A stretch of 64,000 nt of DNA from Lycocorax pyrrhopterus obiensis (Eukaryota > Chordata > Aves > Passeriformes > Paradisaeidae), in NCBI GenBank assembly GCA_014706295.1, contig JACSVZ010000006.1, forward strand, positions 32,731,848-32,795,847, read 5' to 3'. Position numbers and translations under genes: made by a program. Under the pieces are notes generated by a model, which did not search any database, had not been told where the DNA came from, and saw nothing but the letters and a program-made list of their open reading frames with translations. Shown one piece after another: positions 36,147 to 48,800 of this stretch (positions are counted from its first letter, which is position 1; each line of letters starts with the position of its first letter).

Positions 36147-37965
36147 CAGCTACGGAATAAATCAATATGACACTGATAAAACAGACAAGACAAAACATAC
36201 TGGTTTATATCCTCCTTTGCATGTATACAGGAAGCATTACACTTCTATTTGTCTCAATATTACCATTCACGAGCTTGCAGGGAAATACTGTGTGTCAACA
36301 AAAGGTCTGGCCAGTAAACAGCAACCCTTTTAACCCAGGCTTCCCCTTCACTGATACACATTAAAAAAAAGAGCAGTGTGGAATCACAGAAGTATTAACA
36401 CCACTGCTCAGCTACCCAACCATGTCTGTTTACTACCTTGGAGTAGGAGCTAAGATGTCCTGATCAGGCATATTCTTAAGGCTTGATATAAAACCTAGAT
36501 CTTCAACTCTGTAAGAATATGGCACTGTTCATTTTGCAGAGACCAACAGGAAAAGCAGAAACTTAAGTGCAATCCACATACATGTACACAGAGTGCTGCT
36601 ACATCTCTCCACTGTCAATAAAGATATTAAGCACTATTAAATAGCCCAAATAGTAACATAGACATGATTTCTTTTCCTAATTCTGAACATCTATTATTAG
36701 CACTGTGTGGTTGGCTTTTCCAAACAGTCCCTTAGTAATCACAGAAAACTCTGAACTAAAACTGTGTGCAGATATTTTTAGACAGAGCTTTAAAAGCCCA
36801 GTCAATTAGCCATAAATTCCGAGCACAACTGTGTGCAGTGAACTAATATAAATGTGGCACTCTAGCAAACAGATCCAAAACAGGCATGATACAAACTCTG
36901 TAAACCAGGCTCAATTAATCTGCTTTAGACAATTCTTGAATAATGGTAAGTGGCAACTAAATTCATTTGTGTCTTCTTGAACAATTAAGACTGAAGTAAT
37001 AGTGACAATAGTGGTCTATCAAGGTGCAGGTGACTTCAATGATTTAAAACAGCAGACAGAACACAGGCTCTATAGAGTATGCTTACAGGTCATACCCATC
37101 TTCACTCCCCCATGAGCTACAAAGCCAGCCTTAACCTTGCCCAAATTCCTTTTCTGTAATTTTATGAAAAGCCTGCTCTGAATTTTTAACACTATCCAAT
37201 ACTTTTATATAGTGTCAGAAAGCAAAGGGAATTCCTTCAGTTGCCCCTCAAAGCACTGGAAGATTAAGCAGCACAGTACAAATATAGATGCATTGATAGG
37301 GCCTGCCAAAGTGAATTCCTTTGTACCAGGTCTGTTCCAAGCTGTACTTTTCTTTGGGAACAAACTGACACCTACTGTAACTATCCTCTGCTCTGAGGCT
37401 GCTTTGTGCAATTACTGCCTGTGCATCCCACTGAATGTCATCAACGTTAAGACTTTACCCCTTACTGCTGTGAGCCTACAGTTCATCCAGCACTTTATAA
37501 AGGAAAGCAGAAGACCAGATTTGCTGCAGTATTCCTGAAGAGAAGCAGTTACAACATTATCAGGGTTATAGAAATATCATTTCCTTCCCATACTATAACT
37601 AAGCAACTCTGAGCCAATACCAACACCTTTTTAACAACAATACTTCATTTTTCAGGAATGCACGTCCTATGGCCATTCCATAAGACTGGACTATCAGCTG
37701 GGCTTCCAGGTTTCCCAATACAGCGACCTCATGGAAATCTCTTTTTTTCCCCCTGAGAATCTACTCTAGATACCCATATTTTTGACTAGGACCATCTGGT
37801 AACTGTCTATATTATAAAGACTCATTACAGTCAGGAGTATTAAGACTTGGTATTTGTGGTGGGATGTATGCTCCTGACAAACAAAGCATCTTTGACAAAT
37901 ATAAGTCAGTTTGCTTTGAAATTGGGAAGTAAGCAAGTTATATACACACACCTCCTCTACCCCCT

Positions 37966-38086
37966 AAAAAAAAAAAAAAAAACAAACAAACAAACCAAAA
38001 CCAAAACCTCCATGCCCACGAACAAATCAGCCAACCAACAAAAAAACCCAAACAAACAAAAAAAAAAAAAAAAAACACCAAACCAA
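37966..38086. repeat. A-rich low-complexity tract (CAAA/CCAAAA)
   Basis: A run of about 18 A is followed by caaacaaacaaaccaaaacc-like units and a second long A run. On the SNX25 strand this is a T/G-rich tract. Confidence 0.9.
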
Positions 38087-39917
38087 GGGGTCTGTAAAAA
38101 ATTAACAACTCTTCTACAGGAAATTGCTTAAGGCATAGATCGATAGATAACAAAGTGTTCCCTTCAGCCTTGCTATTTCTTTATTTAGTCTTTCAAGAGA
38201 CTGTCTTGCAGAGCTACATTTAAGTCTCAATCAGTACAATTGTGAGCTGAAGTGCACATGCAACTCTAAATAAGTGGCATCAGTATATTCAACATTCACC
38301 ATGCATTTTCATTAAACTGATTCTGTGAACTACCAGAACCACAGGCAGGCTGCAACTCTTCACCTATATCACCCTCAGAGCTCTAAGCCTCCTGACAATG
38401 CAGCAAAGTAAAAACTGCTTGATCTATTTGAGTTTTCTAAGAAATAAAAGAAACAAAAATTTACACCTTTACAAGCCAGTATAACAAATATACTGGAAAA
38501 ATGTATCTACTTTAAACAAACAAACCAACCAACCATAAACCCCAGAAAGCACAACAAAAAATACAAACAGTGGACAAAGACAAACCCAAAATTTTCACAG
38601 CTGTCATTTTATCAAGATAAATCAGCAAGTTTTATAAATCATTTCAACTAATGTTTACTGTGCATAAAACCTGTCATTTATACATGCCACAATTACCTCT
38701 TTCAGGAAAAAGCATTTGACATGTCATATTAGCAACAGTGGTGAAGAACTTACAAATGGCTTACAAACTGTGGTATGACCACATCAGCACCAGGTTGTCC
38801 TAATGCTTATTATGGTGTCATGGTCATACTCAACCATTAACAGGAAAGCCAAACTTCCCACACTGAAGCTTGAAAACAAATGGTGAGCTTTAGACCTGGT
38901 GCTACCCATGGGTTGACTCTAATAACATATTCAGGTCTTGGCTTTTCATTACTATTTTGCTCTCAGCACTTTCATACAGCTGTTCCCATTGCAACAAATC
39001 TCTACAGCTTCATACTAACGCTCTCGATACACCTTTCCAGAGGCTGTGATAACCAGCTCTTGGTATTTCTGGTTTCTGGCAAATGGAATTTTAAATGAAA
39101 AACAAGACCTGTGGGAGGTGTTTAGTTGCTATCCAGACAACTTGGATGCATCTATAGAATTAACCAAGTCAAATCTCAAGTGTTAAAACTCCCTTTGTAT
39201 CAGTCTGCTCTTGATCAGTTTGTGGTGGCAGCACCTTTTATTTTCACTATCTTATCACAATACACATTGTAATCACAAAAAATTGAAGTTATATATCCTA
39301 TACATGCCAAGGTATTCACCTGGGCCAAGAAAGTTATTTTCTCTCCTTACCCTGTCTGTAATACAGAGAAAACAAAAGGAACATTATCAAAACATGTACG
39401 ATACAAACTTTAATCCCCAAACTGCATATCACAGTGATCACTCAAACAGCAATGTCCTCACAACACCTCCCCCTGACACTTTCCAAGAGCATTGAGCTCT
39501 TAACTATAGGTTCTGAATCAGCATCAGTAGCAGCCTGCAGACCCCAAGCATTCATGTTGCTAAGTCATAACTTATGCTGCAAGTGTGGGCACAAACACAC
39601 ATAAAAACACTTCAGCATTTCCCATCAGATGTTGTGTAGCAGTCAACTTGGCAGAAGCAGCCTGCCATAACACATATTCATATGTGCAGAAACCAATTCT
39701 TCCTCTGTCTTTGGGGTCAAAGGTGCCCCAGCTGTAGGTTAAAGACAGAACACTCAAAAACAAAAGATATAGGGAGAAAAAAATTAAAATACTACTAATA
39801 ATTATAATAAAAATAAAATCGATGTCACTTGACCTCTTCTTGCTGGGTTTTGTTCAAAAAGCACTGCTTGTCAGGGGATTCAAGACACAAGGATTAACTA
39901 TCTTCAAATCCCACTTG

Positions 39918-39922
39918 CCTAC
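39918..39922. repeat. Target-site duplication, left copy (CCTAC)
   Basis: It is a 5-bp direct repeat immediately before the LTR, identical to 40549-40553 after it. Confidence 0.75.
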
Positions 39923-40548
39923 TCTGCCGGTTTTGTCTGGGGCAATTTTCTTCCCAGTGACTGGTATGGGGCTATATTTTGGATTTGTGCTGAACACAGG
40001 CTGATAATACAGAGATGGTTTTATTATTGCTGAGCAGCGCTTGGACATCATCAAGATGCTTCTGCTTCTTGAATCACCCCACTGCTGGGGTTGCACAAGG
40101 AGTTGGAAAAAGACACAGCTGGGACAGCTAACCTCAGCTGATCAAAGGGATATTCCAGGCCATGTGGCATCATGCTCAGTGTGTAAAGCTGGGGGAAGAA
40201 GGAGGAAGAGGGGCAGGTTTGGAGTGACGGTGCTTGTCTTCCCAAGTCACTGTTACACACAGATGATGTTTCTCTTCCCAAGTCACTATTACATGTGATG
40301 AGGCCCTGCTCTCCTGGACATGGCTGAACACCTGCCTGCCCATGGAAAGTGGTGAATGAATTATTTGTTTTGCTCTGTGTGCAGCTTTTGCTTTACCTAT
40401 TGAACTGTTGTTATCTCAACTCATGAGTTCTCACTTTTAACCCACAAGTTCTTGCACTTACTTTTCCAGATGTCTCCAGAGCCTGCTGGTAGGGCAGTGA
40501 GTGAGCAGTTTGTGTGGGGCTGTTGCTGGCTGAGGTTAAACCATGACA
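39923..40548 (+). mobile_element. Solo LTR, same family, with 5-bp target duplication
   Basis: About 626 nt starts TCTGCCGGTTTTGTCTGG (TG of the family start mutated) and ends TTAAACCATGACA. It is flanked on both sides by CCTAC (39918-39922 and 40549-40553), the 5-bp duplication expected of ERVL-class integration. It has the same landmarks as the copy at 10841. The polyadenylation signal is degenerate (attgaa). It carries an extra 36-bp tandem duplication (40238-40309) absent from the other copy. It is antisense to SNX25. Confidence 0.92.
40238..40309 (+). repeat. 36-bp tandem duplication inside LTR
   Basis: The motif cttcccaagtcactgttaca at 40238 recurs as cttcccaagtcactattaca at 40274. The other LTR (10841-11413) has it once, so this is a copy-specific duplication. 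Confidence 0.75.
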
Positions 40549-40553
40549 CCTAC
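40549..40553. repeat. Target-site duplication, right copy (CCTAC)
   Basis: It is a 5-bp direct repeat immediately after the LTR terminus gaca, matching 39918-39922. Confidence 0.75.
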
Positions 40554-41673
40554 TTATCTAATGCAGGCAAATCTTATTTTGCCTGTGCTGCACCCAGCAA
40601 AAAACAGAGTTTTATTTATCAAATGTTAATAGTTCCATAAATATTTAGGGCAGTTATTCTTAGCCCACAATAAGGGCAAGGGAACTCCCTCTTCCTTTCA
40701 TGTGGACAGCTTCACAGAAAGACACTTACTATTTGTCTGTACCTTGCTTAAGTCCTTCCAGTACTCACTGAGCATTCATCCAGAAGAATAGCTGCTTCTA
40801 GCTTTCAACAAACATATCATGCTACCAGAGGGAGACTACATTCCTAGGATCAGATAATTCCAGCCCCCGGAAAGTACACTGCCACCACAGACAACACTGT
40901 ACCCACATACCAACATGACCACTTCCATCACTGTACACCACCTTACTCAGCTCACACTCCATCCTTGGTCACATAAAATGGCATTGCCAGTATTCAGCTT
41001 GCTTATATTCTGCTTAAAGTAACCAAGGAAAGACTCTTGAACAAGATACGAAGGAATGAAGGAGTAAAAGATGCTATGAAACACGAATGGCTGAATATTA
41101 ACCTCTTTACCCTTGCAGGATGCACTTGGCTAATCCTGTTATAAATGCGTTCCTGATCCTGTACACACAGGAAAAGAGCAGCAGCTTCTAAAAATAAATC
41201 CAGGTCTGACTTTTCCTCCGTATCTCAAATTCATGAACCACCTAATGCTGGACACAGAAAATTATCATATTCCATTTCTATACACCAGCTAGTACTAGAA
41301 ATTAAATTGCTTCCTATCTAAATTATTCAAAATGCCACAAATTTTCTAACTGAAAAGTGACCGTTTCCTTTGAAACCCCAACCGAACCTCAAAGTACACC
41401 CCAGTGGCACATATAAGATGAAAAATTTGGGAGCTGTCTTGCCTACAGCTTGCATTGCTCTATGTCACTCCAGACAGTTCTGCCCATGGCTAGAAGTGTC
41501 TGTGCCCTTATTTCACTCAGTAGATGTGTGTGGCATGCACAGGAAAGACAGTTGCTGTTAAAGAAAGCCAGGGCAGAGAATAAAGAAAGGGGAAACAGAC
41601 ATAACACTACAAGGTTCCTTTACCCCAATGCCCTGTCTTCAACCAGCCAGCATGGAAGTGGCCTCTCCTCCTA

Positions 41674-41802
41674 TCACAGAATCATAGAATGGTTTGGGTT
41701 GGAAGAGGCTTAAAGATAGTCTAGCTCCACCCCCATGCCACAGGCAGGGACACCTTCCACTAGACCAGGTTGCTCAAAGTCCCATTCAACCTGGCCTTGA
41801 CC
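41674..41802 (-). mobile_element. CR1 LINE 3' fragment, antisense on plus strand
   Basis: It starts tcacagaatcatagaatgg and continues through caccttccactagaccaggt to cctggccttga. It is a heavily 5'-truncated copy of about 130 nt, close to consensus at its 3' end. Confidence 0.9.
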
Positions 41803-42676
41803 CATGCTTTGAAGAGAGACATGGTCTTCCAGCACTTTTCTTCATCTCTGGCCTCTGCTGGCTATTTACCTTGAGCTGTTTATTACTAAGTGGATTTTTG
41901 AGATGGTTAAGAAAAGCCAGAGGGAAAGCAGGAGCAAAGAAAAGGACTGTAGCACCCTTCCTCATTCTGAAGGGTCTCAGCCTATTTTCATCCCCTCAGA
42001 CATCCGGGTTAACCACAGATTGAAGTTAGTCAGTAAGAGAAGAGAAGAGAAGTAAAGAAATTTGTGTGTCCAACATGCACCTGGGTCACAAAACACACAA
42101 ACTTCACTCTGAACAAACAAGACATCTGTCTTCCTGGGCATGGATGGGTCCTTTCTGCTACTTTAGTGGATTATCTGTTATCATATAGGAAAATCGAGAC
42201 AAAGTGGCTCAGGTGGCACCCCCTCCAGAGACAGTATTAGAGGTGTTTAAAACTTCATAAGCTGCCACACAATAGGCGAAATGCCCTTTGCCATCATGTT
42301 GCAGTATAAACTCAGTGGCGGAAACAAGATGGAGAGCTACAAGAGGTATCACAACAGGAAAGATACTTCACTCTAATTACAGCCTCTGTTCCACTATATT
42401 TGTCATCCAAAACTAACTGGATTCATTATGAGACACAGAGGGAAATGTGAACGCCAATTTAATTTTATGACTGTCTTTAAAACATTAACAGAAAGCAAAG
42501 CAGATCAAGAAGATCTGCGTTCCCTGCCTTAGGAAGACGACTTTTTTGTGTTTGAACTGTGGCAATCGTGACTCAACCCAGTAGACAGCTGAACAGCACA
42601 CACACTTTCACCCACTCCCTCGCCCTCCCCACAGTGGGATGAGGGAGAGAATCAGAAAAAACCATAAAACTCCTGA

Positions 42677-43025
42677 CTTTGGAGTGACCTAATTGCAGCC
42701 TTCAGGTACCTGAAGGGAGCCAACAAGAAAGGTGAAGAGAGACCTTTTACAAGAGCCTGCAGTGACAGGACAAGAGGCAATGGCTTCAAACTGAAAGAGA
42801 GTAGGTTTAGATTAGCTATTAGGAAGAAATTCTTTCCAGTGAGGGTGGTGAGGCACTGGAACAGGTTTCCCAGACAAGTTGTGGATGCCTCATGCCAGGC
42901 TATTCAAGGCCAAGTTGGATGGGGCATTGAGAAATCTGGTCTAATGAAAGGTGTCCCTGCCCACAGCACGGGTTTGGAACTAGGTGACCTTTAAGGTCTC
43001 TTCCAACCCAAGCCATTCTATGATA
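42677..43025 (+). mobile_element. CR1 LINE 3' fragment, sense
   Basis: About 350 nt of CR1 3' end in plus orientation contains gacaggacaagaggcaatgg, gaggcactggaacaggtttc and the terminal cattctatgat. It sits about 0.9 kb from the oppositely oriented copy at 41674-41802. Confidence 0.92.
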
Positions 43026-44621
43026 TGAGACAAAGAGAGCTTAATAGAATGGAAAAGGAAGGGAAATCAATAATAATAATAGAATTAGAATACATAAAAC
43101 AAGTGATGCACAATGCAAATGCTCAACATCTGCTGGCTGATGCAGCATCTCCCAGACAGCTTTTCTCCTAATTTATATACTGACCATGACACTATATGGT
43201 ATGGAATATCCCATTGGCCAGCTTGGGTCTGCTGTCCCAGCTATGTCACCGCCCAGCTTCTTGTGTCGCCCATCCCCTCAGCCTCCTCACTGGGAGGGCA
43301 GTATGAGAAGCTGAAGTCCTTGACTTAGCATAACACTGCTTAGGAACAGCTAGAACATCAGTGTTAACAACATTATTCTCAACCTAAATCCATAATACAG
43401 CACCGTACCAGCTACTAGGAAGAAAATTAACTCTATCCCAGTTGAAAACCAGGACAGCAATATAGAAAATAATTCAAGGCTTCCAAGTTATAAGTGACAT
43501 ACTTTTTAGTTCTCAGTCTATAGCTTAAAATGTCAGCAGGTTCTAGCACAGTAAACGCCACAGCAGTAGGCAATTTGTACAAAATTCAAGTTACTGTTAA
43601 AACTCCAAATTCTCTTAAATAGAAAACCCTATAAGAATATTTGCTGTGCTTTCAGGTTTATTACATGCATGGTCACATCACTCAGCAGCACAAATTCCAT
43701 CTGTAGTGTATGAGCACAATGTCACCTTTCTGCTGACTTTGCAATAGCCTGTACATAGCATTTAAGCTGTCTCTCCATCTGCTAAGAAATGGTGAGCCCT
43801 GTGCAATTTCCATACTTGTCTATAAGTCTGGGGAGCTCCCTAGACTTTTTCAGCAAGTTTGGATGAGCAGCATGAAGATATTCTAGCGCTTTAGAACTTG
43901 CGTCATGCAGCATCATGTTGCTGATCTGTCACACACATTAAAACCAGACCTTTCTCCTTGTGAATTCAGAGCCTTGCAGTCTGCAAAAAAACAGTCAATG
44001 AGTCCAGTCCCAGCCTCTATAAATTGTTCAGTTAGAGCTGTTGGGTTGATTTGTTTGCTTTTTTTTTTAATAACCCACTATTACACTAATTCTTGATAGG
44101 ACTTTTTTCATTCTCATGTTAATGCAGCCTGTCTTATCCAGAGCTAAGGTGCGTTTACTGCTTCCAAGTGAAAAAGTTAACTGGAAAATAACCAAGAGAA
44201 TTTATTTTAGTTCTACATAGTGGAAATAACAATCCAACAAAGACCAGATGAAGTGGTCATAATTCTCAGCAGATAAGAAACCTCATCAACAATCAGCATT
44301 AACAATACTTAATAATTCTGCAATTCTAGATCTTACATCCCCAGCTTTAAACAGAAAAACATTTATACTTAAAAAAACCCCAAAAACAAACAACAAAAAG
44401 AAAAATTCAACTGCCTCATTCTTTAACTGTTCAAATGAAATTCTTTCCAAAAGCAAGCACTTTATTGTGATAAAGGACAAGTGCAAGTCTGATACTTAAA
44501 AATTAAGGAGCACACTTAGGAGTTTTACCTGACCCAAGAAATTTCTACCTCCTTCCAGAGCTAATAGAAAGTAATATCTAGAACCCACTGCAAGATCTAC
44601 TGCAAAGTACATACACATTTC

Positions 44622-44653
44622 TTGTGTATGTATATATATGTATATATACACAA
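44622..44653. repeat. TA/TATG-rich simple repeat
   Basis: tgtgtatgtatatatatgta followed by tatatacacaa; a short alternating purine-pyrimidine tract. Confidence 0.8.
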
Positions 44654-45666
44654 ACAAACATTTCTTGTTTTCTTGAATGTAACCACCCTTTGGTGTATTT
44701 TTTCTTTATTTTTTCTATGCAGTAGCTTACATAAAAAATTAGTAGGATCTACCACAAATACATTAACCATATCTTCTAATCCAGAAGAGAAAGAAGTGTC
44801 AATGGTAACAGATTGGTCACTGACAGAACACAATTGTTCTTTTTTGCCTGAAGGGGTGTCAAAAATACATGGATCTAACTGTAGGCAAAACAACTTCACA
44901 GAATAAAATGTGCAGTCTAAATCTGAATGACCAAAGCATATTCCAATTAGAATAACTAAAATGCAGGTAAGTGCAGATATAAGACCAAATTCTGTGCCCA
45001 ATTAGACAAATTATGCATTCAAATGTGGGAACTGCATAGGCTAAGAGATCCATTTGTAATTACAATTTGGGTGAAACTCTAGTGTTCAGTGGAAAGCTGG
45101 CTTTTCAAGTGGACAAAGAGATCCTTGCCAAAGAGGAAATTAATGAAATTAGCAAGATAACTTAAGCAGAGAAAGAAAATATAGCCAACAATTTTGCCAG
45201 TAGAAAAATCTTGTTACTGCAGGACAGGCCACCTACAGAAATCACAAGTCTTTGCCTCCCAGGGCTAGAAGAAATGGAAAATTCTATGGAATTAATCCCG
45301 GTGCTATTCTGGGAAAGGTGCAAATAACCATCTTCTTGTCTGTTGACTGCACTGACAGCAGCCCTTCTTTCCCTTGCATGTTCACACTACTTTGCAGGAA
45401 CTGCTCACACAGCCCACCTCCTACAGTGAACAAAGGATTCACGGATTAAACTGAAACAGCAGTGAATCCAAACTCTCAGGGAAAGAAGTCCAAGTGTTTC
45501 CTTACAGACGTCCTGAAGCCTGCTTGATCTCTAAAACTGGTAATAAGCTTGAACTATTTTATCAGTTGCCTACAAAAGCATACGCAGTCTTCATCACTTT
45601 GATTTAGCACATCTGTAAGTAAAGAGAGAAGCAGAAAATTCCAATGAAATGCAGGGATTTTTTTAC

Positions 45667-45883
45667 CTGGCATTGGCTCCTTTAAGGTCACAGAAGTGTG
45701 AGAGTAAAGCTTTCACTACATCATTGCAGACAACTTTAACTACATCAATGTGACTCAGCCTCTGTCGCAGCTGCTTGGCAATCTCCCAAAAGTCTTCAGA
45801 TAGCAGCTGGTACAGCTGCCCCTCATCTCTGCTGAGTTGCCCATACCAGGACAGGATGTAATCTCTATAGCTGTAGTCAAACA
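45667..45883 (-). CDS. SNX25: SNX25 coding exon, start of PXA domain
   Basis: The exon is 217 nt, phase 1 in and phase 2 out. The acceptor is CTCCTTTCAG and the donor is CAG|GTAAAA. It encodes residues 9-79, beginning FDYSYRDYILSWYG and ending CDLKGANA, with the first and last codons split (V8, R80). This is the opening of the PXA (PX-associated) domain. The aromatic-rich start and the DEGQLY...DFW segment are hallmarks of SNX13/14/19/25. PXA of this family is thought to act in lipid binding at membrane contacts. There are no internal stops and the length agrees with the vertebrate protein. Confidence 0.96.
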
Positions 45884-48800
45884 CTGAAAGGAGAAACAAA
45901 ACAATAAATAGCAAAAACTGCAAAAGGACAAGGCACACCAAGATAGGTAAAATGTAATCCTCCACCCTTCTCAAAAACTGTACAGGTAATAGGTTTCACG
46001 TCTACTTCTTGCCAAAGAACGTAAGGTTGGCAAAGTCACAGCAATCTGCACCTAGCAGGTTACTGCAGGTCACTTTGCAAAGCAAAGCCTTTAAGTGGAT
46101 TTGCTCAGACACTTAGGTTACCAGCTACACACAAACCTCAGACTAATATCTGTCTCTCAGCAGTGGCTTTGGTTATATGAACTATCATATAATCTGACTG
46201 TGTCTAAAATGTTGCAGACCGAAGCCAGCCTTCTTTACACAGGAACTGAGTAGTCTCCATTCCAAAGTCACGGCTAAAAGGGGAGGTGGTAAGATTTTTG
46301 GATTTCCAAAGACATATTCAACACTGAACACCACCACAGAAAGTACATTATAGGATCAGAAGAGCTAAGAGAGAACAAGTGGATTAGCGAGACCACATGA
46401 ACTTCAAAAATGACAAAGCATTCCAAACCATACTGACAGGCAATAACCAATATTATTGTAATTGCAAATCCCATGGCAACGCTGTCTTCTACCATTCTGA
46501 CTTTTCTTTTTGACATTTGTGTGACACCAGTTTTACTGATGTTTCACTCCAGCCAATGTCCCTGGAGGTCTAAGAGGGAGCAGGAGGTGTTCAGGGAGAA
46601 CACGTGAACTATTTAACAGCTGCAACAAGATCGGGGAAGAGCTGGGGCTGTAAGAGTCAATTTCCATCTACCAGAGGGATTAACAAAAAGGAGGGAATAA
46701 AGTCATATGCCTGGTAATTTGAGCAGCTTCTTTACTAAACGTCCTGGTTTCAAACTTTTGTATCAAAAGTCCATCTCATTTGTCCACGTAAGCCCATGGT
46801 GCAAAGTAATCATAAGACTCCACTATTTCTTACCTTCCACTTTGAAAGAAGTTGTTTGCTTGGCAGTTCAGTAAATTGTGAAAATCTCCCTGACATTAGC
46901 AACAGTGAACTAATAACATATTAATAGGACAACATCTTAAATTAAATATTTTCACTTGCCTTTTCAGGTAAAACTAGCAAACCTCAACCAAAATCACCTT
47001 GATAAAAACATTTCCAGAGAAATGGCTAAAATTGATAAAAGTTTCTAGTCAAATGCTTCACAAACTAGCTTCCTCAAGTTTATAAAGAAAGAAACTGGGT
47101 CGCTTCAATGAATATGCTGAAATGTGTAGTTAAGAGCTTTTTGCTAAGTCATTTCAAGACTTTTTAATGAATAATTCAGAAAAAAAAAAATCACAGTTCA
47201 GTATGCAAATACATCACAGGTTTGAAGTTTGTATTTTTTTTTTCTAACCCAGGAGAGAAAAAAGTTTGCAGAGCCATATAGCAGGATAGGAACTTCCAAA
47301 ATACTTTTCTAAAATAGATTAAAGATTTCACTGAAAACTCTCACCCACAAGTACTAGAGTGATAAAAACAGTTAAAAAAAGTAGTGGTCTTTTGATAAGC
47401 TAGCAAAGGAATAATCTTTTGATACACCAAAGAACACTGGGAATAGCATCTTAAAATCTGAAGTTTTATTACTTATCTCAATTCTTCCATCAATACACAT
47501 TTTAAGTATCTATTTTTCCACAGCTGTCTTCATGTCCTTCTGCAGCCAGCTTTTTCTTACAGCTCAGTTACTCTCTCCTGTTGCAAGATCTGAAACACTG
47601 TGGAAAGCTGCTGATGACAGCATAGATTCTTCCTTTTCATCTAATCCATAAGAGACCAATAATTTCTCAAGTGCACCTGCAACACACTGCATTGTGGTAC
47701 TTTTTAATCAGCATCACTGGCAAATAGTGACTTTTTCAGATTTTCTTACAGACACCCTCTCTATCCTTTGCAAGAGTGCAAAGTAGCCATTTCTTCAGCA
47801 TCTTTTGCCCAAGAAGACAAGCCATGGTATGGAGTGGTGGCTCCTGCAGAAGTCTGTTCAACAGAACTCAACAAAGCGAGAGCAAAAGAGCAGAACTTGT
47901 ATCCCAATCCCTTAAGGATATATTCTCTTTCAGAGAAAATCTATTCCTAATGACCATTAATTCATAACTATTTTTAAGCAACTCCACTCCAAAAAGAGTT
48001 CAGTTTCCAGCAAGCTACATAATACATTCTTTTTGATTCCTTTTAGACACTCATGAATTCTGTCACATTCAATGTGAAAGAACCACAAAATCTGTTGGCA
48101 ATATCAAACTAGAGAAAAAGATCATCAATCATCACCAAAAATCAACCACGCAATTATGAAATATTTCACTTGTGTTTAACTCTGCCAGTTAGATACTTTC
48201 AACACCTTAAAAGGATTACACAGCTTTAAACCATATTTTCCTGCACCTGTCTTTTATAACTCTCTTACTTTACATGTCTTCTGTAGTTTCCTTGTCACTT
48301 CTTAACCTAGTTGCCCTTCCTGCATTGCAACAGTGCTGTTCTCTATGAAATTCAGGGCTCTTTAGAGCCCAGGATGAATCTCCAAGTGAGCAGTGATAAC
48401 CAGCTTTTAAACAAATAAATAAAATTTTAAAAGGACACCAGCCACAGACACTAACAGCAGCCAGTTTAAGACTGGGTAAGACACCGCCATGTGTCATCCT
48501 GGCCACAGCGCACAGCTGCTGCTTTAGTTTCATGCCCATTGATGCAGCTAGTGCCATTTCAGCACTCTAAAGAAATACAGAAAACAAATGTAACAATTTT
48601 ATAGAGAGCAGCTTGCTCCCTTCAGAGGAGAAATCTCCTCGTGCATCTATTATTATTTTTATACTACATGTTCTCTGAAACATTGAAAACAACAGTCAGA
48701 AGACAAGGAAGGAATAAAAAAAGAAGCAGAACACATTCAGGACAGAACCTTACCACCACTAACTCATCCACTACAAACATAAAACAAATTTCTTCTGATG

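Larger units (their letters stand above)
33264..45666. other. SNX25 intron, 12.4 kb
   Basis: The largest intron. Holds the candidate alternative first exon (33861), CR1 copies at 34829, 41674 and 42677, the 198-codon ORF (35550), the A-rich tract (37966), the solo LTR (39923) and a TA repeat (44622). A 138-codon minus-strand ORF at 33318-33734 has no recognised domain. Confidence 0.75.

Noticed and set aside
44597..45001. 134-codon minus-strand ORF with apparent hydrophobic start
   Set aside because: Part of it translates the TA repeat, splice context is poor and no family is recognised.
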